A DNA stretch of 64,000 bases from Phycisphaeraceae bacterium. GTDB taxonomy: Bacteria > Planctomycetota > Phycisphaerae > Phycisphaerales > Phycisphaeraceae. Each line of letters starts with the position of its first letter. Position 1 is the stretch's first letter. The notes under the pieces were generated by a model that searched no databases, was not told the DNA's origin, and saw only the letters and a list, made by a program, of their open reading frames with translations. Where the stretch lies: contig JANQFR010000061.1 in assembly GCA_028277745.1 (NCBI GenBank), positions 49,970 through 113,969 on the forward strand. The letters are read 5' to 3'. Positions 55,840-64,000 of this stretch are shown piece by piece. Position numbers and translations under genes: made by a program.

Positions 55840-56454
55840 ATGTCGGTGCATGCAGTAACGGTATTTTTACGAGGGCACGCCTTTTCCCATTCAGACGAGG
55901 TGGCAATCAGCCCGCCGTTCAGCATAGCCGATCAAATCTGGACAGAAACCACCTGCGCCGACCGCCGCTGCATGCCTGAGGGTTTAAATAGCTTGGCGTG
56001 GCAGATTTGGCACATGGCCTGTTCGGAAGATGTGGGGTTGGCATTGATCGCGGGGTTGCCCCGCTTGTTTGACGAAGAGTCTTGGGCAAACCGACTACGG
56101 TATGCGCGGCGCCACGCGCACGGCATGACCCGAAAAGATTCTCATGAACTTGCCGAGAAGATTGATACTGATGCTGCCTGGGCCTATCGCAACGCGGTCG
56201 GGATTCGGACACGTGCAGTGATCGAATCTCATGAATTGGACCATTGGCTGAATCCTTTAGAACAATCTCATCTGGACCAAGCGGTTGACCTCGGCGTTAT
56301 CACACCAGAGGCCGCCGAATCGATGGCGAGCTTTTTGCTGGGTCTGACTAAGGAAGACTTAATAGGATGGTGGGGATTGAATCACAGCTTGCTGCATTTG
56401 GGCGAAGCATCCGCTCTTCTCAAGATACTTGCGAAGCGAAAGGATCGAGCATGA
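55840..56454 (+). CDS. DinB-like four-helix protein
   Basis: 204 residues from MSVHAVTVFLRGHAFSHSD. It resembles the DinB/YfiT superfamily: a four-helix bundle with metal-binding His (GHAFSH, QIWHMACSEDVGLAL, LNHSLLHLGEASAL) typical of damage-inducible or thiol-transferase proteins. The codon use is less GC-biased than neighbours, and it overlaps the next small gene (ATGA). Function is unknown. Confidence 0.72.
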   Translation: MSVHAVTVFLRGHAFSHSDEVAISPPFSIADQIWTETTCADRRCMPEGLNSLAWQIWHMACSEDVGLALIAGLPRLFDEESWANRLRYARRHAHGMTRKDSHELAEKIDTDAAWAYRNAVGIRTRAVIESHELDHWLNPLEQSHLDQAVDLGVITPEAAESMASFLLGLTKEDLIGWWGLNHSLLHLGEASALLKILAKRKDRA

Positions 56455-56654
56455 CCTATGAGGCGTTCCGAGATGCGATCCAGTCGGCTTTGTGCCGATA
56501 CCGGGATGGGCTGACGTGGGCTCAGTTGCGTGATCAATTCGACCTCCCCTATGAACGAGCGTGCCCGACTTGGACCCGTCAACTCGAAGAAGAGATTGGG
56601 CTTCGCCGCGAGAAAGGCCAAGGGCGTGCGTTAATCTGGCGATTGCCTTCTTAA
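56451..56654 (+). CDS. Small winged-helix-like protein, partner of the DinB-like gene
   Basis: 67 residues (MTYEAFRDAIQSALCRYRDG), overlapping the previous stop as ATGA. The predicted helices and the terminal LRREKGQGRALIWRLPS look like a winged helix with a beta hairpin. It is probably a regulator or accessory subunit of the DinB-like protein. AAGGAT upstream fits a ribosome binding site. Confidence 0.65.
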   Translation: MTYEAFRDAIQSALCRYRDGLTWAQLRDQFDLPYERACPTWTRQLEEEIGLRREKGQGRALIWRLPS

Positions 56655-56873
56655 ATGCAGGTTTAGGGTGTGAGTAATACGTTTGTCGTTTTCCAATTTT
56701 TATGCTCTCGCACCATAGCGTTAAGAGAGTGTACGAAAAGCCTCGATCCGGCCAATGAACCGGTATGACCTTGCAGCAGCGGCTGATCCATTCGCTGATC
56801 TCGATACTACGGACATTCAAGTGCAGCTCAAACAAAACACGCGGTGCGGCCATCCGTTGCGCGCCCGGGCCGC

Positions 56874-58118
56874 TCACACCGCGTGCGGCTCGAACCCGCA
56901 CGGGCCGGCGAATCGGCAGTAGCCCGTCATGTCCAGCCGCTGCGGGGGGACGGTGAATCCAAACCGGCCCGACTCGTGCATCATCTGGTCCGCCTCGGCC
57001 AGGTCTTTGAATGCGTCTTCAATCCCGCGGATGCAGCGGATCAGCCCGTTCTGCTCGTCATCGTCGAACGACTCCACCGCGTCTTCCGGCGCCGAGATGA
57101 TCGGGGCCGCTTCCGAGATCGCGTTGATCAGCATGGTGTGGGAGCGTGCGGTTTCAAGCGTCGCCAACGGGGTGTCGCCCGGCTCGACGCCACGGATCGC
57201 GCGGCTGAAGGCTTCGAGCATGCGAGGGCGCATGTCGTGGGCGCGTTCGACCGTCTCCACGCCGTCGGCCGTGTGGATGCTCAGGTTGCCGCCGTGATGC
57301 CGGACGACCCGCGCCGCTTGCCCGTGCAGGGTGAGGATCGGGTGCCGAAGATCGCGGCAGGCGTGGGTCATGAGGACCAGCAGCGAGGCGCCGGTGTCGA
57401 GCGTGACCCGGGCCGAGATCGTGTCGTAGTTCTCGATGTCGGCGGCGCGGTACAGCTCGGCCTCGACCGCGACCGGGACAGCGCTGACTCCCAGGGCCGG
57501 GCCCAGATAGAACAGCGCGATGTTGATCTGGTGGGACAGCGCGTTGTTGGCGGGCGAGTCGAGCACCCACGCGTCGCCGACCCGCTGCCGGCCGGCCCAG
57601 TTGTTGCGGCCGAAGTACGTCGATCCCCGCGGCCAACACGCGTGGAGGGTCGCCCGCTCGATGTCGCCGAACTCGCCCGACAGGAGGCGACGCTTGATCG
57701 GCCCGGTCTGGCGGTCGTACATGTCCTGGTACCCGATCAAGGCCGGCCGGCCCGCGGCGTCGCGCGCGGCGATCATCGCGTCGACCTCCGCCAGCGTCCC
57801 CGCCGCCGGCTTCTCGCACATCACCGCCTTGCCCGCCGCCAGCGCCTGTTCCGTGAACGGGCGGTGCAGATGGATCGGCACCGGCAGCCACACCCCCTCG
57901 ATCGGCTCGGCCAGCAGCGCGTCGTAATCGTCGTGCACCGCCACCCCCTGCCGTCTCAGCTCCGACACCACCTCCGGGAACGCCCCGGGCTGTGGGTCGC
58001 ACACCGCCGACAGCCGCACGGGCGGATCGCACGCCGCCCCCTGCCGCATGATCAAATCCCGGATCGAACCCGCAAAGCCGCCGATCCCGGCAATCCCCAG
58101 AGACACCTCGTTACGCAT
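56874..58118 (-). CDS. Gfo/Idh/MocA family oxidoreductase
   Basis: 414 residues. The Rossmann fold GIAGIGGFAGSIRDLI and the intact EKP motif (GKAVMCEKPAAGTLAEV) show a canonical member. The C-terminal domain includes HACWPRGSTYFGRNNWAGRQ (possible catalytic His) and NNALSHQINIALFYLG. Likely a sugar or inositol dehydrogenase; the substrate is unknown. It is divergent from the ArsR-methyltransferase gene with a 359-base gap. Confidence 0.9.
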   Translation of the reverse strand: MRNEVSLGIAGIGGFAGSIRDLIMRQGAACDPPVRLSAVCDPQPGAFPEVVSELRRQGVAVHDDYDALLAEPIEGVWLPVPIHLHRPFTEQALAAGKAVMCEKPAAGTLAEVDAMIAARDAAGRPALIGYQDMYDRQTGPIKRRLLSGEFGDIERATLHACWPRGSTYFGRNNWAGRQRVGDAWVLDSPANNALSHQINIALFYLGPALGVSAVPVAVEAELYRAADIENYDTISARVTLDTGASLLVLMTHACRDLRHPILTLHGQAARVVRHHGGNLSIHTADGVETVERAHDMRPRMLEAFSRAIRGVEPGDTPLATLETARSHTMLINAISEAAPIISAPEDAVESFDDDEQNGLIRCIRGIEDAFKDLAEADQMMHESGRFGFTVPPQRLDMTGYCRFAGPCGFEPHAV

Positions 58119-58229
58119 ACATCCGGCTCCTACCGCCGCACCTTCTTAATCAAAAAAGCCATCCTACCGTGATGCCGGTTCCCGCGTTTGGCGCCGAACG
58201 CCAAAACCGGACGTCAAAGTGGCCAACGC

Positions 58230-58258
58230 TTGACAAAATGCAATCAAAAACCTAACAT
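58230..58258 (+). promoter_or_regulatory. Strong promoter upstream of a structured region
   Basis: A perfect TTGACA (58230-58235), a 17-base spacer and TAACAT (58253-58258). The block from ACGC before the -35 to ATACA after the -10 resembles the promoter at 5211 closely. It lies 220 bases upstream of the ArsR-methyltransferase start and points toward it. Confidence 0.6.
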
Positions 58259-58263
58259 ACATG

Positions 58264-58390
58264 CTGACTCTTCGCTCATTGACAACCTGATATTTCCCGA
58301 AACGGCCGGCTGAAGCAGAAAGCGGGAACCGGGTTCCGGGGGGTTCCCGTTTCTCTGCTTCCCCGGTCGGCCGCGCATTCGCAGGAATGC
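58264..58390 (+). ncRNA. Candidate structured RNA or leader
   Basis: Downstream of the promoter at 58230, a long hairpin spans 58303-58373: outer arms CGGCCG, middle GAAGCAGA/TCTGCTTC, inner GGGAACC/GGTTCCC. A second hairpin GCATTC-GCAG-GAATGC follows (58375-58390). The inner arm has two competing partners (GGGTTCC at 58331 and GGGTTCCC at 58341), which would allow a structural switch. No known riboswitch or small RNA consensus fits. It could be a small RNA, or the leader of the ArsR-methyltransferase/ahcY operon. Confidence 0.4.
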
Positions 58391-58424
58391 CCGCCATGCG
58401 TCCAGACGAATCGGGGATAAGTGT

Positions 58425-58452
58425 TTGACTTCACGGCGACCCGGTTTATTAT
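58425..58452 (+). promoter_or_regulatory. Promoter of the ArsR-methyltransferase/ahcY operon
   Basis: TTGACT, a 16-base spacer and TATTAT, followed by ATCCGGAT (8-bp palindrome) and TGAACTGATGATTCA around the start of transcription. A symmetric site here is a plausible binding position for the ArsR-type protein encoded next. The start codon is at 58478. Confidence 0.6.
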
Positions 58453-58477
58453 TATATCCGGATGAACTGATGATTCA

Positions 58478-59440
58478 ATGAACGCCACCTCCACCAATCA
58501 GCTCGACGCCCTGTTGCGGCAGATGGCCAGCCTCGCCGACGCCAACCGGCTTCGCCTGCTGCGGCTGCTCGAACGCCACGAGTTGGGGGTCGCCGAGTTG
58601 TGCGACATCGTTCAGCTCCCCCAGTCCACCGTCAGCCGCCACCTCAAGCTCCTCTCCGACGAGGGGTGGGTGGTCTCCCGCCGATCGGGCACGACCAATC
58701 TTTACCGGATGATCCTCGACGAGTTGGACGAGCCGGCGCGGCAGCTGTGGCTGGTGGCCCGCAAGCAGACCGACGACTGGGCGACCCATCACCAAGACCA
58801 GGTCCGGCTCATCGAGCACCTGCGGCGGCGGCGCGGGGCGTCGCGCTCGTTCTTCGCCGGCGTCGCGTCCCAGTGGGCCGACACCCGGGACCAGCTCTAT
58901 GGCCAGGCGTTCCTGCGCGACGCCCTGATCGCGCTGCTGCCCGAGCAGTGGACGATCGCCGACCTCGGCTGCGGCACCGGCGAGCTGACCCGGGACCTCG
59001 CCGCGTCGGTCGGGCACGTCATCGGCGTGGACAACTCCCCCGAGATGCTCGCCGCCGCTCGGGCCCAGACCGAATCGCTGTCGAACGTGGAGCTGCGCGA
59101 GGGTGAGCTCGAGTCCCTGCCCATCGAAGCTGAACGCTGCGACGCGGCTCTGCTCATCCTCGTCCTCACCTACGTCCCCGACCCCGCGGCCGTGCTGAAC
59201 GAGATGCACCGCGTCCTCAAGCCCGGCGGCAAGGCGGTGGTCGTTGACCTGATGCGCCATGACCGCGACGATTTCCGCCGGCAGCTCGGCCAGCAGTCCA
59301 TGGGCTTCACGATCGACGAGTTGCAGACCCGGCTGACCGACGTCGGCTTCACCCGGGCCCGCTGCCGGCCGTTGCGCCCCGACCCCAAAGCCAAGGGGCC
59401 CGCGCTGGTTTCCGCCACCGCGATGCGCCCCGGATCCTGA
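58478..59440 (+). CDS. ArsR-type HTH fused to a SAM-dependent methyltransferase
   Basis: 320 residues. Residues 10-80 are an ArsR winged helix (MASLADANRLRLLRLLERHE, PQSTVSRHLKLLSDEGWVV). Residues 125-310 are a class I methyltransferase (motif I IADLGCGTGELTRDL at 159-172; motif II region LLILVLTYVPDP). It lacks the metal-binding Cys of arsenic sensors. Fusions of this sort next to ahcY are found in other bacteria; the SAM-fold could be a sensor for SAM/SAH rather than an enzyme. ahcY follows 33 bases later. Confidence 0.9.
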   Translation: MNATSTNQLDALLRQMASLADANRLRLLRLLERHELGVAELCDIVQLPQSTVSRHLKLLSDEGWVVSRRSGTTNLYRMILDELDEPARQLWLVARKQTDDWATHHQDQVRLIEHLRRRRGASRSFFAGVASQWADTRDQLYGQAFLRDALIALLPEQWTIADLGCGTGELTRDLAASVGHVIGVDNSPEMLAAARAQTESLSNVELREGELESLPIEAERCDAALLILVLTYVPDPAAVLNEMHRVLKPGGKAVVVDLMRHDRDDFRRQLGQQSMGFTIDELQTRLTDVGFTRARCRPLRPDPKAKGPALVSATAMRPGS

Positions 59441-59473
59441 ACCTTTAATCAACACCCCGGAGCCCTTTTCACG

Positions 59474-60958
<1,485 letters not shown>

Positions 60959-60970
60959 TCGCGGCGGGCA

Positions 60971-61028
60971 AATAGCCGGGCGGCTACGCCGCCCTGGGGA
61001 ACCGGGATCGCGTAGCGATCCGGCTATT
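60971..61028. repeat. REPIN upstream of the RAYT gene
   Basis: AATAGCCGGGCGGCTACGCC opens the element and GCGTAGCGATCCGGCTATT closes it; both halves form hairpins and the ends are perfect inverted repeats of 9 bases. It is nearly identical to the reverse complement of the element at 61546. Confidence 0.92.
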
Positions 61029-61048
61029 GTCGTAAAGTGGCGTCCCCG

Positions 61049-61546
61049 ATGCCTCGCTACCTGTTCACTTTCCATGCGCACGGCACGTGGATGCCCGATC
61101 ACCCCAGAGGCTATGTGCATCGAACGCGTGGTTTACAGCCGTTCGATCCTGAAATGGCCGACGCCTATCGATCCCGCCAACGTGAACCGCCCATCTGTTT
61201 GACAAAAGCGGTGCAGCGGACGGCCATCGCTGCGGCTCAGCAAGCCGTCCGTCATCTCGACGCAACGCTGCACGCCATCGCTTGCGAACCTACACACGTC
61301 CACGTCCTGATCGGCTGGCGCCATGACCGCTCATGGAAATCGATGCGGACCTCGCTTCAGTCCGCCTTGACCAGAACATTAAATGAGCAATTTGAGAAAC
61401 GCGTTTGGTGGGCTGAGAATTCCAGCCGCAAGCGAGTAAAAGACTACGCTCACTTCGATTACCTGATGATTGAATATCTGCCGAAACACCGCGGTGAGCA
61501 GTGGCTGAATCCCGAAGACCTCACGCGATCGGCGCGCCGTCGATAA
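61049..61546 (+). CDS. REP-associated tyrosine transposase (RAYT), IS200/IS605-like Y1 fold
   Basis: 165 residues from MPRYLFTFHAHGTWM (a GTG at 61037 would add four). The HUH motif is THVHVLIGW (H83, H85). Catalytic Tyr is Y138 or Y143 in HFDYLMIEYLPKHRGEQW. Length and single-domain form fit RAYTs, which are stable chromosomal genes that mobilise REP/REPIN repeats rather than themselves. The gene is tightly bracketed by two inverted REPINs, and the downstream one overlaps its stop codon by one base. Confidence 0.9.
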   Translation: MPRYLFTFHAHGTWMPDHPRGYVHRTRGLQPFDPEMADAYRSRQREPPICLTKAVQRTAIAAAQQAVRHLDATLHAIACEPTHVHVLIGWRHDRSWKSMRTSLQSALTRTLNEQFEKRVWWAENSSRKRVKDYAHFDYLMIEYLPKHRGEQWLNPEDLTRSARRR

Positions 61547-61601
61547 ATAGCCGGATCGCTACGCGATCCCGGTCCCCGGGGCGGCGTAGCCGCCCGGCTA
61601 T
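61546..61601. repeat. REPIN downstream of the RAYT gene
   Basis: AATAGCCGGATCGCTACGCG opens it and GGCGTAGCCGCCCGGCTA closes it. The reverse complement matches the upstream element at all but about two positions. It ends 4 bases from the stop of the convergent AMP-dependent ligase gene. Confidence 0.92.
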
Positions 61602-61604
61602 GGG

Positions 61605-63110
61605 TTAGGCGTCCAGCAGGCGCTGGCGGTCGACCTTGCCCGACTCGGTCAGGGGCAGCTCGTTGACGATGGTGACGCGCACGGGCGCCTTGTTGGCGGC
61701 GAGGCGTTCGCGGGCCCAGGCCCGCAGCGCCTCGGGGGTCGTGGGCTCGGCGCCGGGCTTGAGCTGGACGAAGGCGGCGACGATGTGGCCGTGGCGACGG
61801 TCGGGGACGCCGACCACCGCCGACATCTTCACGCTGGGGTGGTCGTCAAGCACATCCTCCACCTCGCCGGGGCCGACGTTGGACCCGTCGACGATGATGA
61901 TCCGCTTGCTGCGTCCGACAAACCAGTACCGGCCCGCTTCGTCCTGCCGTGCGAGGTCGCCGGTGTGCACGTAGCCGTCGCGCAGGGCCCGGGCGGTCTG
62001 CTGGGGGTTGTTCCAGTAGCCGAGCATGCTGGCGGGGCTGCGGACAATGATCTGACCGACCTGGCCGGAGGCGACATCGCGGCCGTCGTCATCGATGAGG
62101 CGGACCTGCCGGCTGGGCATGGCCACGCCGATCGAGCCGGGGGCGTACCGCGGGCCAGGCGCGTTGATGGCGACGTGAGGCGACTCGGTCAAGCCGTAGC
62201 CGGTGATGAGTTGCAGGCCGAACCGCTCGCGGACGCGCTCAAAGAGGCTGTGGGGGACCTCGTCGCCGCCGGTCCCGACGAATCGGACCGAGCTCAGGTC
62301 GGCCCGCTGGAAGGCGGGTTCGTCGAGGACTTGCTGCAGCAACGCGCAGAGCAGGCCCAGGCAGGTGCAGCGGTGGCGGATGACCACGTCGGCCACGTGC
62401 TCCGCGTCGTGTCGGTCCATGAGGATCAATCGCCCGCCGGCGCGCAGCACGGGGATCACGTGGAGCGTGAGCGGCCCCTCATGAGCGAACGAGCCGATCA
62501 CCGGAGCCACCGTCTGAGCATCCGTGTGGAGGCCCGGCAGCTCATCGAAAGCGGCCGACGCGAGTGAAGCACGCGAATAGGTCACGCCCTTGGGCGGCCC
62601 GGTCGACCCGGAGGTGTACATGATCGCGACGGGCGCCTGGGCGGGCAGGTCGGGGCGTTCGAAGGTCCGGCGGGCGCCGGCCGAAGCGCCCCACGCCGCG
62701 AACGGGTCGAGGTCGTCCTCGACGATCTCCAGCCGGTCGCCCAGGGACGACGCCGCCCCTGTCCCGGCCAGGTCGTCCGATCGGTCCCGATGGGCGACAA
62801 GGGCCGACGCGCCCGAGTCCTCCATCGCGTGGTCGATCTCGGGCGATCGATACCGGTAATTCAACGGCACGGCGACCACCCCGCTCTTGAAGCACGCCAG
62901 GTACCCCAGCAGCAGGGCCGGGCCGTTGGGCAGCAGCATCGCCAACCGGTCGCCCGCGCGCAGGCCCCGTTCGGTCAACGCCGCGGCCACGGCGTCGGAC
63001 CACGACTGAAGCTGGCGATAGGTCCATGTGTGATCGTGGAACACGACCGCCGGCGCGTCGGGCCGCGCGTCGGCCGATCGGTCCAGGAGCTCGGCAAGGT
63101 TGTTCGTCAT
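61605..63110 (-). CDS. AMP-dependent acyl-CoA synthetase/ligase
   Basis: 501 residues from MTNNLAELLDRSADARP. The ATP site is AIMYTSGSTGPPKGVTYS; later motifs are LITGYGLTESPHVAI, YVHTGDLARQDEAGRYWFVG and the terminal catalytic Lys in PLTESGKVDRQRLL. The family activates carboxylic acids (fatty, aryl or other) as adenylates and usually forms CoA esters. Substrate is unknown. It stands alone, divergent from a prepilin-like gene. Confidence 0.92.
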   Translation of the reverse strand: MTNNLAELLDRSADARPDAPAVVFHDHTWTYRQLQSWSDAVAAALTERGLRAGDRLAMLLPNGPALLLGYLACFKSGVVAVPLNYRYRSPEIDHAMEDSGASALVAHRDRSDDLAGTGAASSLGDRLEIVEDDLDPFAAWGASAGARRTFERPDLPAQAPVAIMYTSGSTGPPKGVTYSRASLASAAFDELPGLHTDAQTVAPVIGSFAHEGPLTLHVIPVLRAGGRLILMDRHDAEHVADVVIRHRCTCLGLLCALLQQVLDEPAFQRADLSSVRFVGTGGDEVPHSLFERVRERFGLQLITGYGLTESPHVAINAPGPRYAPGSIGVAMPSRQVRLIDDDGRDVASGQVGQIIVRSPASMLGYWNNPQQTARALRDGYVHTGDLARQDEAGRYWFVGRSKRIIIVDGSNVGPGEVEDVLDDHPSVKMSAVVGVPDRRHGHIVAAFVQLKPGAEPTTPEALRAWARERLAANKAPVRVTIVNELPLTESGKVDRQRLLDA

Positions 63111-63139
63111 GCGGTTGGTGTCGCGTCGGGGTTGTCGGG

Positions 63140-63161
63140 GCCCCGCATGCGTATGCGGGGC
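63140..63161. repeat. GC palindrome between divergent genes
   Basis: Arms GCCCCGCAT and ATGCGGGGC around GCGT. It lies between the AMP-dependent ligase start and the prepilin-like gene. The unit GCCCCGCATGCG recurs at about 63903. It could be an operator or a decayed REP. Confidence 0.5.
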
Positions 63162-63208
63162 TTGGGTCGTTGACCCTCTATATAATAAAGCCAACCGGGA
63201 GTTTGATA

Positions 63209-63889
63209 ATGCACGCCCCACCACCTCCACGCGGCTTCACGAAAATCGAACTGCTCGTCGTCCTGGTCATTGTCGTCGTGTTGATCAGCATCATCTTTCC
63301 GGCGCTTCATGCGACGCGACGGACCGCATCATCCATGCAGACCAATACGCAGACCCGGGGCATCCATCAGGCCTTGGTCATGTACGCCCAGAGCAACGGT
63401 AAGTTCTACCCCGGCCTGAACGCCAAGGGGGAGATCGTCAACGCGACGGTTGAATACCGCTTTCAGACGCTGCTTCTGGGTAATTACTTCACCGGGGAAT
63501 ACATCATGTCACCCGTGGAAAACAAGACGGAGTGGACCACCGGGCCCGTGACGAGCGATCACTATTCCTTCGCCCTGCCTGACATCGATGTCGTGGGCCA
63601 CCGCTACCGTGAGTGGCGCGAAACGCTCAACACTGAGGCGATTGCGGTGTCCGACCGCAATGCAGGAACCGCCGGCGACGTCTACAGCCTGCACACCTCC
63701 CCCGGCCAAGGCTGGCGCGGCCATGTCGTTTTTAACGACAGCCACGCTCAATTCGTCAATTCCCCTGTCCTCGAAACCCGGATGGGCCACGACCCAAACA
63801 ATGGGGCCAGGGCCCCGGTCAACCCCAGCGACCACCTGTTCCAATCCGACGGGCCTGACGACGCCTTGATGATCTATGAGGGACAGTGA
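63209..63889 (+). CDS. Prepilin-type protein
   Basis: 226 residues from MHAPPPPRGFTKIELLVVLV; GGGAG lies 7 bases before the ATG and a perfect -10 TATAAT at 63181, without a clear -35. The G/F cleavage site and helix match type IV prepilins, with K in place of the usual L at the third mature position. The C-terminal HVVFNDSHAQFVNSPV replaces the DG motif of other paralogues. Probably a pseudopilin-like surface protein. After it, only 111 bases without an obvious feature remain. Confidence 0.85.
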   Translation: MHAPPPPRGFTKIELLVVLVIVVVLISIIFPALHATRRTASSMQTNTQTRGIHQALVMYAQSNGKFYPGLNAKGEIVNATVEYRFQTLLLGNYFTGEYIMSPVENKTEWTTGPVTSDHYSFALPDIDVVGHRYREWRETLNTEAIAVSDRNAGTAGDVYSLHTSPGQGWRGHVVFNDSHAQFVNSPVLETRMGHDPNNGARAPVNPSDHLFQSDGPDDALMIYEGQ

Positions 63890-64000
63890 ACGGCGCGCCG
63901 GAGCCCCGCATGCGCGGACATTATGCGCGGTTGCCCTAAACCCTTGCGCCCAGCGCAGTTCGCGTCCATACTCCTGTTGCAAAGTCCCCTTCAACACAAA

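Overview
This GC-rich window looks like chromosome of a planctomycete, most likely class Phycisphaerae. The evidence is the combination of prepilin-type proteins with a [10 protein letters not shown] start, PEP-CTERM surface proteins, a XylR-type AraC regulator with a sugar-sensing half, LptF/LptG permeases and LpxA (a lipid A outer membrane), a PurSL-type FGAM synthase without glutaminase, and several classes of dispersed palindromic repeats. The taxonomic call is an inference from gene content. Most of the window is ordinary housekeeping sequence. No CRISPR array, tRNA, rRNA or prophage was recognised.

Layout. 0-5.2 kb: two prepilin-like genes (one cut by the window edge), two PEP-CTERM proteins, a LacI-type and a XylR/AraC-type regulator, which suggests a sugar or polysaccharide-responsive surface locus. 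5.2-11 kb: an orphan MoxR ATPase, then cdaA-cdaR (cyclic di-AMP synthesis and its YbbR partner) running into proA, a HAD phosphatase and a membrane-anchored unknown. 11-14.2 kb: purL, which carries an in-frame repeat insertion. 14.4-24.7 kb: a DUF1223 protein, an oxidoreductase, a flippase-like membrane protein, a cupin, NAD-type isocitrate dehydrogenase, an alpha/beta hydrolase, lipoproteins and SppA. 24.8-38.5 kb: larC1 and larB (nickel-pincer cofactor) lie about 12 kb apart, with lptF-lptG, rph, a phosphotransferase, rpsF-ssb-rplI, an SDR and nnrD between them. 38.6-47 kb: a transglutaminase, a BshC-like unknown with a glycosyltransferase, rsmA, a lipase, an SGNH hydrolase and mutL. 47-56 kb: a methyltransferase, rplKAJL with its promoter and terminator, two tandem lpxA genes, lipB, a GT-C glycosyltransferase and a SPOR-like lipoprotein. 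56-64 kb: a DinB-like protein with a small partner, an oxidoreductase, a candidate structured RNA, an ArsR-methyltransferase fusion plus ahcY (the SAM/SAH cycle), a REP-associated tyrosine transposase (RAYT) between inverted REPINs, an AMP-dependent ligase and another prepilin-like gene.

The most unusual layer is the repeats. The RAYT gene at 61 kb is bracketed by two nearly identical 56-bp REPINs in opposite orientation, with two more diverged copies at 15 and 29.7 kb. A second family (TTAGCC...GGCTAA, some copies with longer outer stems), a heptanucleotide array (AGATGGC units) often followed by a TTAGCG element, a CACAGAG array forming a MITE-like inverted pair, and a 28-bp palindrome sit in intergenic gaps, often touching stop codons. 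One heptanucleotide copy lies inside purL as an in-frame insertion of about 39 codons. Upstream of the SAM/SAH-cycle genes, a strong promoter leads into a long hairpin that may be a new structured RNA, and a near-copy of that promoter sits antisense to moxR.
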